A stretch of DNA of 60,979 nt from Actinomycetota bacterium (GTDB lineage: Bacteria; Actinomycetota; Geothermincolia; Geothermincolales; RBG-13-55-18). Below, piece by piece: positions 17,660-27,236 of this stretch. Location: positions 1-60,979 of the forward strand of contig JAQVFR010000018.1 of assembly GCA_028697145.1 (NCBI GenBank), given 5' to 3'. The translations under genes and the position numbers were made by a program. The notes below the pieces were generated by a model. The model ran no database searches. It was given only the letters and a program-made list of their open reading frames with translations, and was not told where the DNA came from. Within the stretch, counting starts at the first letter, position 1, and every line of letters begins with the position of its first letter.

Positions 17660-20293
17660 CTAGCGCTTCTTTATGTCGCACAGAAGGATGGTGAAGTCGT
17701 CCTCCATCTTGCCGCCGCAGAAACCCTTGAGGGAATCGACCAGGCCTTCTATAAAGCCCTTCGGCGCCCTTGATCCCGCTTTCCTGAGATATCGCCGCAG
17801 GCGGTTCTCTCCATACATGCGCCGCCGGGAATCCCGGCATTCGGTCACCCCGTCGGTGTAGATGAAAATGCGGTCTCCCGGCTCCAGCTGGATCTCCTCC
17901 ACGTCGAGGTCGGGTTTCTCGAAGATGCCGAGTATGCTCCGCTTCTCGGATTCAAGGGTTATGAGCTCGCTGCCGCCCCGGATGAGCAGGGGGTCGTTGT
18001 GTCCCGCGTTTACATATTGCAGCTTGAGGGTTTTCAGGTCCAGTTCGCTGTAGAAGACGGTGATGAAGCGGTCCTCGAGGCGGTTGGGCACGATGGCCCG
18101 GTTGGCCTTGGTCACCACGCCCAGGATATCCTCGCGGTACTTTCCCTCCGCCCGGATGGCGCTCATGGCCAGGGTGGCCAGGAGGGCGGCCGGGATCCCG
18201 CTCCCCGTCGCGTCACCCACCACCATAACGAGGCGGTCTCCATCCTCCCAGAAGTCGTACCAGTCGCCCCCTACGATACGGGCCTGTTCCTGGTGGACCA
18301 GCACCCGCGCAGTGCGGTTTTCCAGGGGCCCTTCCGGCAGCAGCGCGCTCTGTATGTGCGAGGCAATATCCAGCTCCCTGTCCACCAGGGCCAGGTGCTG
18401 CAGCCTCTTCTGCTCGCTGACGTCACGGAACACGCACACGACGTTCTGGATCTGGCGCTTGCGATTCCGTATCACCGAGAACGACCCCGCGATCCATACC
18501 TTGCTGCCGTCCCGGCGTTCGTGCTCCATCTCCTTGATCTTCCCTTTTTCGCCGCGGAAAGCGGCGTCCACCGGGCAGTCCTCCAGCGAGCAGGTCCCCG
18601 GCTCCAATCCCGCTTCGTTAAAGATTATCTCGTGCACGTGCCTGCCAACCGCCTCCTCCTCCCGCCAACCGAAGAGATCGGCGGCGGCAGGGTTGAACAG
18701 GGTGATGTTACGATCCCGGTCGACCAGGAAGATCGCCTCCGGGCTGGCGGAGATGATGGCCTCGCTGCGTTCCCTCTCGATGAAGACGCGTTCGCTGGCC
18801 TCCAGCTCCCGCAGCCTTCTCTCCCTCTCGTACACGCGCTCCCGCAGCCTTACCTGCTCGACGGCCAGGGTCACCTGGTCCAGGATAACGGTGATCATCT
18901 CCAGGTCCGCCTCCTCGAAGAAACCGGCCTTGGTGTTGCTGCCGATGGCCAGCACGCCGCTCACCTTTCCACCGTATATCAACGGCGCTATGATGCACGC
19001 TCTCACCTTGAGGAAACGGGCATACTCGGGGTTGATCCTGGGGTCGTTGAGCGCGTCCTCGGTCGTGATCACTTCCTGCTTGTTGATGACCAGGCTGGTG
19101 GCTTTATCCAGGCTTTCCAGGTCCCAGCTCGCGGTCTGCAGATACTTGATCATGCCCGCGGTCAAACCGTAACCGCGGGCGAACTCCAGTCTCTTCTTGT
19201 CGGAGTCGTAGAAGAACAGAAGACACTTGTCCGCACCGGCGATCATCACCAGGCTGCGTACCAGGATGCCCGTGGCCTGCTTGAAGGACATCGCCCCGGC
19301 TATAGCCTCGGCCAGCTCCTTGAGCTCCACCGTCTGGCGCCGCCTTTTTCTCTCCAGCTCAAAGAGCCTGGCGTTCTCTATGGCCACCCCCGCCTGGGGC
19401 GCGAATGCGGCCAGGAGCGCCATGTCCAGGCGGTTGTAGTTGCGCGCTTCCACGTCGTATAGCTCCAGGCCGCCTATGGGACGGTCGTCCTTGAGGATCG
19501 GGCAGGAGAGCACGGAACGCACCCGTCCCCCCCTCGCGGGGATCGGCAGGTTCAAACCGCGCAGGCGGGTATCCAGAGCCGTGACGGGAGCTTTCTCCTC
19601 CATCGCCTGGGAGAGGAGCGAACGGGCGAGGAAGACGCGGCGTCCCTTCACCCAGGGGGCACCCAGTCCGACCTGGGCCACCAGCTGCAGCTCCTCCCTA
19701 TCTTTGTCAAGCAGGTAGACGGCGCCCATGGGGTTCTGCATAATGCCCGTTGCTACCTCCAGGATCTGCAGGAAGACGAGGTCGAGGTCCATGGTGGAGG
19801 TGATCGTCCTGCCCACCTCCAGAAGGCCGTGCAGCTCCTTGAGCTGGCGGTTGATCATCTCGTCCCTGGTCTCGAAGTAAGCGGCCGAGAGCGCCGCGAT
19901 GAGATTGAAGTTGAGCTTGCTCTGGGTGTTGAGCATTCTCTTCAGCTCCCGCGGTTCGAGCTGCATCTGTTCCACTTCGGGAAGGACCTGGTCCCAGATG
20001 ATCGATTCCACCAGGTAGATAGCCCTGACAAGGTCGGCGAAGGGTATGGTCTGCAGGGCGCGGTTGCGCCCGATGGTGCGCGCGAATGCGTAGAGGTCGC
20101 CGCGCTCCATTCCTTTATCTGCCATGAACTGCGTGGTACGCAAGGCCAGCTTTTTCACCATGTCCCGGATATCGCTCTTGGCATGCGGGGAAAGGCCGGC
20201 GTAGGTGGGAAGATTGGCCTCGAAGGCCGCCTGCATCTCCTCTACCAGGTCCTCGAGACGCTTGGAGATGGTATCCGATATCTGCTTTAGCAT
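17660..20293 (-). CDS. GAF-GAF-PAS-PP2C (SpoIIE/RsbU-type) serine phosphatase
   Basis: 877 aa, cytoplasmic. About 1-150 form a helical sensor-like region, GAF domains lie near 165-315 and 345-485, and a PAS domain near 505-625 (SPEAIFLVDRDRNITLFNPA, then a PAC-like FRDVSEQKR). The last 215 residues are a PP2C-type phosphatase. Metal-binding acidic residues are present in GGDWYDFW, VVGDATGSGIPAAL, YTDGVTE and DDFTILL, so it should be active. This family dephosphorylates anti-sigma-factor antagonists in response to small molecules, light or redox; no such partner is adjacent. ATG 20293 is preceded by AAGGTGGCGGGG. A repeat-A copy lies in its upstream region. Confidence 0.9.
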   Translation of the reverse strand: MLKQISDTISKRLEDLVEEMQAAFEANLPTYAGLSPHAKSDIRDMVKKLALRTTQFMADKGMERGDLYAFARTIGRNRALQTIPFADLVRAIYLVESIIWDQVLPEVEQMQLEPRELKRMLNTQSKLNFNLIAALSAAYFETRDEMINRQLKELHGLLEVGRTITSTMDLDLVFLQILEVATGIMQNPMGAVYLLDKDREELQLVAQVGLGAPWVKGRRVFLARSLLSQAMEEKAPVTALDTRLRGLNLPIPARGGRVRSVLSCPILKDDRPIGGLELYDVEARNYNRLDMALLAAFAPQAGVAIENARLFELERKRRRQTVELKELAEAIAGAMSFKQATGILVRSLVMIAGADKCLLFFYDSDKKRLEFARGYGLTAGMIKYLQTASWDLESLDKATSLVINKQEVITTEDALNDPRINPEYARFLKVRACIIAPLIYGGKVSGVLAIGSNTKAGFFEEADLEMITVILDQVTLAVEQVRLRERVYERERRLRELEASERVFIERERSEAIISASPEAIFLVDRDRNITLFNPAAADLFGWREEEAVGRHVHEIIFNEAGLEPGTCSLEDCPVDAAFRGEKGKIKEMEHERRDGSKVWIAGSFSVIRNRKRQIQNVVCVFRDVSEQKRLQHLALVDRELDIASHIQSALLPEGPLENRTARVLVHQEQARIVGGDWYDFWEDGDRLVMVVGDATGSGIPAALLATLAMSAIRAEGKYREDILGVVTKANRAIVPNRLEDRFITVFYSELDLKTLKLQYVNAGHNDPLLIRGGSELITLESEKRSILGIFEKPDLDVEEIQLEPGDRIFIYTDGVTECRDSRRRMYGENRLRRYLRKAGSRAPKGFIEGLVDSLKGFCGGKMEDDFTILLCDIKKR

Positions 20294-20355
20294 GACCCCG
20301 CCACCTTGAAGACAAACCGCTCCTCTATGAAGTATATCTCATGCGAGTCAACCAT

Positions 20356-20439
20356 GGGGTCAGGTCTTGTTCTTTGCATACCGTGGTATGTTGCCTGTTG
20401 GCAACTGGGGTTTTATCGCTTGTATGCAAGACGTGACCC
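20356..20439 (+). repeat. Repeat family A, copy 2
   Basis: GGGGTCAGGTCTTG starts the element. A near-palindrome ATACCGTGGTAT, the pair GTTGCC/GGCAAC and GGGGTTTTAT follow, and it ends TGACCC with the last base changed. It sits between two divergent genes (340-bp gap), so it is upstream of both. Compared with other copies it is diverged: one centre base of the palindrome is changed. Confidence 0.8.
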
Positions 20440-20560
20440 TCTGTATGCGTCCGGGGCGGTTCATGCTCTTGCCCGCGTTGTCAATGTCGCCAAGGACCGG
20501 CACGTGAGCGTTTGAAAATCAAGAAAAGCGACATTTACCTGCAAGCCGGGAATAATATTC

Positions 20561-20593
20561 AAGGAGGTTATGACCGGATCCGTGATCGCATGA
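20561..20593 (+). other. Possible leader peptide with strong ribosome site
   Basis: A full AAGGAGGT (20561-20568) is followed at once by ATG (20570) and a 7-codon frame MTGSVIA ending in TGA at 20591-20593. The spacing is only 1 base, which is tight. It lies 40 bases before the hydrolase start and could couple or attenuate its translation. It may also be a chance match. Confidence 0.2.
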
Positions 20594-20633
20594 GCACGGG
20601 TGGGATAAATGGTTTCAAGGGCGGGAGATGCAT

Positions 20634-21434
20634 ATGCGTAGCGACGGAAATGAGCTGTCTGTGGGAGGTTTCCGCATCTTTTTCGAGCGTAAAGGCAAGG
20701 GGCCGCCGCTCGTACTACTTCACGGAGCGTTGGGAGACAGCAGGGACTGGCGCAGGCAGCTGGATGGGTTATGCGACGATTTCGACGTAGTGGCCTGGGA
20801 TGCTCCGGGCTGCGGCCGTTCATCGGACCCGCCCGAGACCTATCGCCTGTCGGACTTTGCGGACACCCTGGTGGCTTTCATACGGGAGATCGGGCTTGAA
20901 CGGCCTCATGTGCTCGGCCTGTCCTTCGGCAGCAGCCTCGTATTGGAGTTCTACCGCCGCTATCCGGAGATCCCGAAGAAGCTCGTGCTGGCCTCGGCAT
21001 ATGCCGGATGGGCCGGGTCCCTTCCACCCGAGGTCGTTGCGGCAAGGCTGGAGGTGGCGCTGGCGGATGCCGAGAGGCCGCCCGAACAGGTCGTCGAGGC
21101 ATGGATGCCGAGCATGTTCCCGGAAACTGCGCCGGCCGAATTGATCGCGGAGACCGCCGCTATCATGTCTGACTTTCATCCCGCCGGCATGCGGGCGATG
21201 GCCCGCTCATTGGCCGAAGCGGACCTGCGCAGCGTGCTTCCTCTTATTGCTGTGCCGACTCTGCTGCTCTACGGCGAGCTTGACGAGCGTTCTCCGCTTC
21301 ATGTCGCCAGGGAGCTCAACTCCCTGATCCCCGCATCCCGCCTGGTGGTCATCCCCGGGGTCGGACATCTGGCCAACGTGGAGGCTCCGGAAACCTTCAA
21401 CTCCTCCGTGCGCGATTTCCTTCTCACGCCCTGA
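20634..21434 (+). CDS. Alpha/beta-hydrolase fold protein
   Basis: 266 aa. LVLLHGALGDSRDW holds the oxyanion-hole HG. Ser97 in GLSFGSS is the nucleophile. The acid is expected in LLLYGELDERSP and the histidine is in GVGHLANVEAPETF near the end, so the triad is complete. No signal peptide, so cytoplasmic. It resembles esterases, C-C hydrolases and haloperoxidase-type proteins; the substrate is unknown. ATG 20634 is chosen because GGGAG lies 6 bases before it, while the in-frame ATG at 20628 overlaps that site. It converges with the ATPase operon across a 416-bp gap holding two family D elements. Confidence 0.88.
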   Translation: MRSDGNELSVGGFRIFFERKGKGPPLVLLHGALGDSRDWRRQLDGLCDDFDVVAWDAPGCGRSSDPPETYRLSDFADTLVAFIREIGLERPHVLGLSFGSSLVLEFYRRYPEIPKKLVLASAYAGWAGSLPPEVVAARLEVALADAERPPEQVVEAWMPSMFPETAPAELIAETAAIMSDFHPAGMRAMARSLAEADLRSVLPLIAVPTLLLYGELDERSPLHVARELNSLIPASRLVVIPGVGHLANVEAPETFNSSVRDFLLTP

Positions 21435-21460
21435 CGTGTCCCCATATCAATCCAACCTGA

Positions 21461-21512
21461 CCGAGAACCGGGGGTCGGTCCGAAGCGACCCGAGGAGCAA
21501 CTCCTCGCAACG
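21461..21512. repeat. Repeat family D, copy 3 (short)
   Basis: CCGAGAACC then GGGGGTCGGTCCGAAGCGAC match the start of copy 4. A perfect hairpin CGAGGAG-CAA-CTCCTCG (21491-21507) follows where copy 4 continues differently. It lies 27 bases after the hydrolase stop. The rest of the gap to 21748 has no gene; it holds a CTGCTTGACCGTCGCCAGCC block (21630-21649) that recurs with one change near 54126-54145. Confidence 0.6.
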
Positions 21513-21748
21513 GACGACGAAAGAGATGCGTGCATTTAAAGCGGCTAAAGGGGGATGCAATCCAGCCCGGGTGTCACCCTATACCCTCCCCCAGGCCCGC
21601 GCTTCAGCGGAAGCGGGCGAGCCTCCCATCTGCTTGACCGTCGCCAGCCCTTAAAAGAAGCGGCATGGCGAGCAGAAAAAGAAACGGGCATTGAAAGTGG
21701 CTAAAAAAGGAAAGGCTCGAGCGTGTGTTCTTATATTACCCAACCAGC

Positions 21749-21866
21749 CCGAGAACCGGGGGTCGGTCCGAAGCGACCTTCGCGAGCAGTATGTCCGCTA
21801 GAATGTAGACCGCTGGAACTGTAAGACCTGCGAGTGCGGAGCGAGGACCGTTACCCCCGGGCTCGG
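21749..21866. repeat. Repeat family D, copy 4
   Basis: The ends are an imperfect inverted repeat of about 20 bases: CCGAGAACCGGGGGTCGGTCC at the left and GGACCGTTACCCCCGGGCTC plus GG at the right. The inside shares CGAAGCGACCTTCGCGAGCA and CTGCGAGTGCGGAGCGAGGA with copy 2. The right end contains the stop codon and last codons of the minus-strand ATPase D-subunit gene, so element and gene end are merged. Confidence 0.7.
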
Positions 21867-22489
21867 ACTTCCTCATCCTGCATGGACTTGATCTTCATGA
21901 GCTGCGTGCGGTAGGAGCGCTCCATCTCGTCGAGCTTCATGGTTATATAGGTGACGGTCTCCTCGAGAGAGGGTATGAGCACGTACTCCAGGGCGTTGAC
22001 GCGGCGGCGGGTCTTCTCGATCTCGATGGCCAGCAGGCGGATATTGTTCTCGATCTCCGCCAGGGCGATGAGCATGGGCAGGAGCTCGCGGTAATGCTGC
22101 AGGGCGGCGTCGAAGGCCATGGGGGTGGTGGCGAGCCCGTAGCAATCGTAGCCGCCGCTGAACTCGATCTCGAAGTGCGGCACCTTCACCCCCATGATGC
22201 GTTCGTCCTTCACCTTCAGGTCAAGGGTGGCGGAGGGCACCGCCAACGCTTCCTCGACCTCTTCGGTCGTGACCTCCGAGCGCGCGATGGAGAAAACCGT
22301 GTATGCCTCCGCAAGCTTTTTCTCCACGCCGTCCCGCAGGCTTCCGCTCTCCCGGATAAGCCCCATGAACTGCTTCATCAGCTCGTCGAGCTTGTCCTTG
22401 AGCAGCTTATGGCCGCGCTTGGCGATAGCCGTGCGCCGGCGGAGCTTCAGCAGCTCCATGCGGTTGGGGTTTACGTTGATGCGCGCCAA
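21851..22489 (-). CDS. atpD: V/A-type ATPase subunit D
   Basis: 212 aa, the central-stalk rotor subunit of the V/A-ATPase. The N-terminus INVNPNRMELLKLRRRTAIA followed by KRGHKLLKDKLDEL is diagnostic, and two long coiled-coil helices at both ends make the shaft. Subunit D turns inside the A3B3 head and joins subunit F and the C subunit to the ring. TTG start at 22489 directly abuts the TAG of the B-subunit gene, and GGGGGTGAG precedes it, so translation is probably coupled. It is the last gene of the operon, and its stop lies inside a family D repeat that may serve as the 3' structure. Confidence 0.95.
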   Translation of the reverse strand: MARINVNPNRMELLKLRRRTAIAKRGHKLLKDKLDELMKQFMGLIRESGSLRDGVEKKLAEAYTVFSIARSEVTTEEVEEALAVPSATLDLKVKDERIMGVKVPHFEIEFSGGYDCYGLATTPMAFDAALQHYRELLPMLIALAEIENNIRLLAIEIEKTRRRVNALEYVLIPSLEETVTYITMKLDEMERSYRTQLMKIKSMQDEEVRARG

Positions 22490-23872
22490 CTAGCGGCTCA
22501 CCCCCGCTTCCATGTACTTCTTTATCTGCTCCTCCTTGACACGCTTCAGCTCGGAGCGGGGAAGTATCTTCAGCAATTCCCACCCTATGGAGAGGGTCTC
22601 CTCGATGGAACGGTTCTCGTATTCGCCCTGCCTGATAAACCTCTCCTCGAAGGCGTCGGAAAACTTCACGTAAAGCTTGTCCTCCTCCGAAAGGGCCGCC
22701 TCTCCCAGGATTACGGCCAGCTCCCTGGCCTCCTTTCCCCTGGCGTATGCGGAGAAGAGCTGGTTGGAGAGGCCGGAGTGGTCCTCCCTCGTCTTGCCCT
22801 CGCCTATGCCCTTTTCCTTGAGGCGTGAGAGGGAGGGCAGCACGTCCAGCGGGGGATAGACGCCCCGGCGCTGCAGTTCGCGCGAGAGGATGATCTGTCC
22901 CTCGGTGATGTACCCGGTGAGGTCGGGGATAGGGTGAGTCTTGTCGTCGTCAGGCATGGAGAGCACCGGTATCTGGGTGATGGAGCCCTTGGCGCCCTTT
23001 ATCCTCCCCGCCCGCTCGTAGATGCTGGCGAGGTCGGTGTAGAGATACCCGGGGTAGCCGCGGCGCCCCGGCACCTCCTTGCGCGCCGCCGATATCTCGC
23101 GCAGGGCTTCGCAGTAATAGGTCATGTCCGTGAGCAGCACCAGCACCTGCATGTTCTGCTCGTAGGCCAGGTACTCCGCGGCAGTGAGGGCCATGCGCGG
23201 GGTTGCGATGCGCTCGATGGCCGGGTCGTCGGCGAGGTTGATGAAGAGCACGGCGCGCTCCAGGGCGGCCTGGGTGCGGAACTCGCGGATGAAGAAGTCC
23301 GCCTCCTCGAAGGTGATGCCCATGGTGGCGAAGACCACGGCGAAGTCCTCCGTCTCGCCCAGCACGCCGGACTGGCGGGCGATCTGCGCCGCGATGCGGT
23401 TGTGGGGAAGGCCGGCCCCCGAGAAGATGGGAAGCTTCTGGCCGCGCACCAGGGGGTTGAGGCCGTCTATGGCCGAGATGCCGGTCTGGATGAAGTCGGT
23501 GGGGTAATCGCGCGCGAAGGGATTGATGGGGCTGCCGTTGATGTCCAGTTTCTTCTCCGGGATGACGCGGGGACCCTTGTCCATGGGTCGCCCCAGGCCG
23601 TCGAAAACCCTGCCCAGGATGTCCTTGCATACCGGGAGCTCCAGGCTGCGCCCGGTGAACCGCACCCTCGTCTCCGCGATGTTCAGGCCGCTGGTCGTCT
23701 CGAAGGACTGCAGGAGCACCACGTCCTCCTCCACCTCAAGGACATTCCCCAGGCCGATGGAGCCATCGGGGAATTCCACCTCCACCAGCTCGTTGTATTT
23801 CGCTCCCTCCACCCCCTGCAGGAGGATGAGGGGCCCTACTATCTCCTTGACCGTGAGATATTCTTTGACCAT
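22490..23872 (-). CDS. atpB: V/A-type ATPase subunit B
   Basis: 460 aa, the regulatory nucleotide-binding subunit of the A3B3 head. It starts [20 protein letters not shown]. It has [20 protein letters not shown], where the catalytic subunit would have its P-loop, and [20 protein letters not shown]. It carries the conserved arginine region but no functional Walker A, as usual for B. Length matches the family. ATG 23872 is 2 bases from the end of the A gene, with AAGGAG inside the A-gene tail. The A-B-D block is tightly packed, which fits the stoichiometric assembly of the soluble head. Confidence 0.96.
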   Translation of the reverse strand: MVKEYLTVKEIVGPLILLQGVEGAKYNELVEVEFPDGSIGLGNVLEVEEDVVLLQSFETTSGLNIAETRVRFTGRSLELPVCKDILGRVFDGLGRPMDKGPRVIPEKKLDINGSPINPFARDYPTDFIQTGISAIDGLNPLVRGQKLPIFSGAGLPHNRIAAQIARQSGVLGETEDFAVVFATMGITFEEADFFIREFRTQAALERAVLFINLADDPAIERIATPRMALTAAEYLAYEQNMQVLVLLTDMTYYCEALREISAARKEVPGRRGYPGYLYTDLASIYERAGRIKGAKGSITQIPVLSMPDDDKTHPIPDLTGYITEGQIILSRELQRRGVYPPLDVLPSLSRLKEKGIGEGKTREDHSGLSNQLFSAYARGKEARELAVILGEAALSEEDKLYVKFSDAFEERFIRQGEYENRSIEETLSIGWELLKILPRSELKRVKEEQIKKYMEAGVSR

Positions 23873-23874
23873 CT

Positions 23875-25686
23875 TCAGGCTCCTTCCGCAGCCGTCTCGA
23901 CCGCCGTAGACGGCTCGTGTATCCTTGCTTGCGGCACTTCCACTCGTGCGGTCAACTGTCTGACCAGCTCCTCCTCGAGTTCGTCGAACCCTCCCAACTG
24001 GTCCTCGGGCATGAACTTCGCCCGGGCTATCTCTTCCTGTATGGGCAAATCCAACAATTCCTCCACGCCCCTCCCTTTCTCGAGTTCCTGGTTGGCCACG
24101 GCATGGAATCTCATGATCAACCTGAGGAGCAGGAACTGCTTGCGCAGCGAAGTGAAAGCGTCCGCGTCGTCGAAGGCATTCTGCTGCAGGAAGTCTTCCC
24201 GCAGGGATTTCGCCGTCTCCATGAGCAGTCTCTCCTGGTCCGAGAGGGCTTCCACGCCGATAAGACGCACGATCTCCTGCAACTCAGCCTCGCGCTGCAG
24301 GATGGACATGGCTTCCTCGCGCAACGCCGCGTATGTGGCGTCAACCTCGTCGCCCCAGTATTCCTCGGTCTGGTCAAGGTAGAGGCTGTAGCTGTTCATC
24401 CAGCTGATAGCGGGGAAATGACGGGCGAAGGCCAGGCGGTCTTCCAGGGCCCAGAAGACCTTGACCACGCGCAGGGTGGCCTGGGTCACCGGCTCGGAGA
24501 GGTCGCCGCCGGGCGGGGATACCGACCCGATGGAACAGATCGACCCCTCCCTGCGGTCCTTGCCCAGGCAGACCACACGCCCCGACCTCTCGTAGAAGGC
24601 CGCCAGGCGCGTCCCCAGGTAGGCGGGGTAGCCCTCCTCGCCGGGCATCTCCTCCAGGCGCCCGGAGATCTCCCGCAGGGCCTCCGCCCAGCGGGAGGTC
24701 GAGTCGGCCTGCAGGGTCACGTCGTACCCCATGTCGCGGTAGTATTCCGCCAGGGTTATGCCCGTATAGACCGACGCCTCGCGGGCGGCCACCGGCATGT
24801 TGGAGGTGTTGGCGATGAGTACGGTGCGCAGCATCAGCGGTTCGCCCGAGTAGGGGTCGGTAAGCTCGGGGAATTCCTGCAGCACGTCGGTCATCTCGTT
24901 TCCCCGCTCCCCGCAACCCACGAAGATCACGATCTGCGAATTGGCCCATTTCGCTATGGCGTGCTGGAGCACGGTCTTGCCTGAACCGAAGGGCCCCGGC
25001 ACGCACGCCGTGCCCCCCTTGGCGATGGGGAAGAAGGTATCGACGATGCGCTGCCCGGTGACCAGGGGCTCAACGGGAGGCCTCTTCTCCACGTACAGTC
25101 GCGCCTTGCGCACCGGCCACTTCTGCATCATGCTCACCTGCACATCGCCACCCCCGCTATCCACCACCGCAATCGTGTCCTCGACGGTGAATTCTCCCTC
25201 GCGTATATGGGTGATCTTGCCCTCGACGCCCGCCGGCACCATGATGCGATGTGTGATTACCTTGGTCTCCGGCACCGTGCCCAGGACATCCCCGGGCTCC
25301 ACGGCGTCCCCCACTTTCACCAGCGCACGGAAATTCCATTTGCGCGTGCGCGACAGTCCCGGCTCTTCCACGCCGCGGGTGATATAATTGCCATATTTAT
25401 CCATAATAGTGTCGAGGGGCCTCTGTACTCCGTCATAGATGGAAGTAAGCAGGCCCGGCCCCAGCTCCACGCTCAGCGGCTCCCCGGTGCTGATCACCAC
25501 GTCGCCCGGCCCGATGCCTGAGGTCTCCTCGTAGACCTGTATGGAGGCGCGGTCGCCGCGCAGCTCGATGATCTCTCCCATCAGCCGGTCTTCACCCACC
25601 TTTACCAGGTCGTACATCTTGGGATCCGGGAGACCACTGGCGACGACCAGCGGGCCTGCCACCTTTACCACGTAGCCCTCTTTCAT
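23875..25686 (-). CDS. atpA: V/A-type ATPase catalytic subunit A
   Basis: 603 aa from ATG 25686 (an upstream in-frame extension lacks a ribosome site, whereas GAGGAG lies 6 bases before this ATG). The Walker [12 protein letters not shown] has Lys237. The catalytic-glutamate segment [15 protein letters not shown] and the non-homologous bulge region at about 110-190 are typical of V/A-type A subunits and absent from F-type beta. [17 protein letters not shown] is a further family block. It performs the ATP hydrolysis or synthesis step coupled to ion flow through the I/K membrane part. Operon position between F and B is the common bacterial/archaeal order. Confidence 0.96.
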   Translation of the reverse strand: MKEGYVVKVAGPLVVASGLPDPKMYDLVKVGEDRLMGEIIELRGDRASIQVYEETSGIGPGDVVISTGEPLSVELGPGLLTSIYDGVQRPLDTIMDKYGNYITRGVEEPGLSRTRKWNFRALVKVGDAVEPGDVLGTVPETKVITHRIMVPAGVEGKITHIREGEFTVEDTIAVVDSGGGDVQVSMMQKWPVRKARLYVEKRPPVEPLVTGQRIVDTFFPIAKGGTACVPGPFGSGKTVLQHAIAKWANSQIVIFVGCGERGNEMTDVLQEFPELTDPYSGEPLMLRTVLIANTSNMPVAAREASVYTGITLAEYYRDMGYDVTLQADSTSRWAEALREISGRLEEMPGEEGYPAYLGTRLAAFYERSGRVVCLGKDRREGSICSIGSVSPPGGDLSEPVTQATLRVVKVFWALEDRLAFARHFPAISWMNSYSLYLDQTEEYWGDEVDATYAALREEAMSILQREAELQEIVRLIGVEALSDQERLLMETAKSLREDFLQQNAFDDADAFTSLRKQFLLLRLIMRFHAVANQELEKGRGVEELLDLPIQEEIARAKFMPEDQLGGFDELEEELVRQLTARVEVPQARIHEPSTAVETAAEGA

Positions 25687-25754
25687 TCCTTGCTCCTCAC
25701 CTCTGTTCTCTCTCTCGCGGCCGGCTCTCACGGTGGACCGCGCGCCGCGGGCGG

Positions 25755-26087
25755 CTATTCCTCGTTTTGCCCCTCTATCACGGACCCCAGTGCCTTCTCC
25801 ACCCTCTTCTTGATGCCGGCCCTGCCCAGGCCGATAGAGCCGCTTACGGCTGGTATCGCCAGCACCACCGGCAGGTCCTCCAGGGCTGGGAAGTCCGGCA
25901 CCCTCTCCAGCAGGACCTCGTAAACGGGCTCGGTGATCATGACCACAGCGTAACGCTCACGCGGCAGCGCTTCCCACACCGCCGGCCCGTCCTGGGGCGA
26001 TGCGACGACGTAGGAGTCCACCCCCACGGCTTTGAAACCCGCCACCGAGGTGAAGCCTCCTATCATCGCCAGTTTCATCTCGTCCAC
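25755..26087 (-). CDS. atpF: V/A-type ATPase subunit F
   Basis: 110 aa, a Rossmann-like small subunit that binds the rotor subunit D. MKLAMIGGFTSVAGFKAVGV and YAVVMITEPVYEVL are characteristic. The start is GTG at 26087; an in-frame ATG lies three codons later. Position between C and A agrees with the usual operon. The C-terminal tail VEKALGSVIEGQNEE is the mobile end that in other systems regulates rotation. Confidence 0.92.
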   Translation of the reverse strand: MDEMKLAMIGGFTSVAGFKAVGVDSYVVASPQDGPAVWEALPRERYAVVMITEPVYEVLLERVPDFPALEDLPVVLAIPAVSGSIGLGRAGIKKRVEKALGSVIEGQNEE

Positions 26088-26123
26088 GCTTTTCTTTTCC
26101 TCCGTTCCACGGACGCACCGGCG

Positions 26124-27236
26124 TCAATCTATGTACAGTTTCCTCAGCGATCTGTCTATGGCATCGGGCGGGATATTATGGAGCTTGGCGATGAGGATCA
26201 TCCGCACTATCAGCACCTCGTTTTCGCGCGCCCGCAGGTATGCGAAGATGGGCTCCACACCAACCGAGATCCTCTTCATCCCGCGCACCATGTCCATGAG
26301 CTGGTCCTCGCCCTTGCGGTCGAAATCGGTGAGCCTCACCACCTGGTCCTCGCTCTCCGCGATCTCCATCAGTCTGGAATAATAGATATTCGCCTCCAGC
26401 TTCCTCGCCATCATCTCCGGGGGGTCCCCGAAGAGGTCCAGGAGGTTGACGGCGGGGACGAATCCCCCCCTGACGATCATGGCGTCCAGGAACTCCCTCT
26501 CCTTCGACAGCAGGCGCGCCCTGATCACCAGCTTGAGGTTTGCGAGGTCGATGGAAGCACGCGCGAAATCGATGATGAACGGGCTGTCCTCCCGCCCGGC
26601 CAGGAACAGCCGGTAAGCGAGGTAGTGCTTTTCCACCAGCGTATCCAGTTCCTGCGGCGAGGTCCGCTGAACCGCCTCTTCCATGGCCTCCCTGTAGGGC
26701 GAGGGCATCGCGGCGGGATTCTCCACTCCCCTCCGCAGTGCATCCAGTCCCACCATGCCCAGCCCTTCCAGCAGGCCCTGCGGCTCCTTTTCCTCCATGG
26801 CGGCCTTGAGCAATACCTTGAGGTTGTGAAAATCGTAACGGCAGAGGAAGAACTCCATTATGAGGGAGCCCCTGGGCAGGGCTTCCTCCATCGAGGCGTA
26901 GACATCGCGAAGGTAAGCGGTGAGCCCCTCGTCTACTTCCAGCGCCAGCGTGGCGCCGGCCAGGTAGTCCCCCACGGGGATCTCGTCGAGGATGTTGAGG
27001 GCACTCTCGAAATCGGCCTCGACCAGTCTCTCGAGGCGCTGGGTATTAAGCATCTTCGTCTCCAGCACCCGGATCCTGCCTACGGCATAGCCGTAGCGCG
27101 TGACGTCACTGAAGGGCTTTATACGCTTGCGGTCGATGCTGAGGAAAGGGGGCAGCTTCATCACTTTTCCCTCCCGCAAGGCAGGGGAAGCGCCTGCCTT
27201 GACGGGATTGATGCCCGCTGCTCCCGTTCCGCTCAT
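26124..27236 (-). CDS. atpC: V/A-type ATPase subunit C
   Basis: 370 aa, homologous to bacterial/archaeal AtpC and eukaryotic subunit d. It is the funnel-shaped adaptor joining the rotor D/F to the membrane K ring. Recognised by YGYAVGRIRVLETKML near residue 45, its all-helical three-fold repeat and operon position. The first 25 residues are a loose extension. Its ATG overlaps the E-subunit stop by 4 bases, so the two are translationally coupled. Confidence 0.92.
   Translation of the reverse strand: MSGTGAAGINPVKAGASPALREGKVMKLPPFLSIDRKRIKPFSDVTRYGYAVGRIRVLETKMLNTQRLERLVEADFESALNILDEIPVGDYLAGATLALEVDEGLTAYLRDVYASMEEALPRGSLIMEFFLCRYDFHNLKVLLKAAMEEKEPQGLLEGLGMVGLDALRRGVENPAAMPSPYREAMEEAVQRTSPQELDTLVEKHYLAYRLFLAGREDSPFIIDFARASIDLANLKLVIRARLLSKEREFLDAMIVRGGFVPAVNLLDLFGDPPEMMARKLEANIYYSRLMEIAESEDQVVRLTDFDRKGEDQLMDMVRGMKRISVGVEPIFAYLRARENEVLIVRMILIAKLHNIPPDAIDRSLRKLYID

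Noticed and set aside
21436-21654. 72-codon plus-strand frame after the hydrolase
   Set aside because: It lies in a repeat-bearing gap, has no ribosome site, and its peptide is low in hydrophobic order and unlike any protein.
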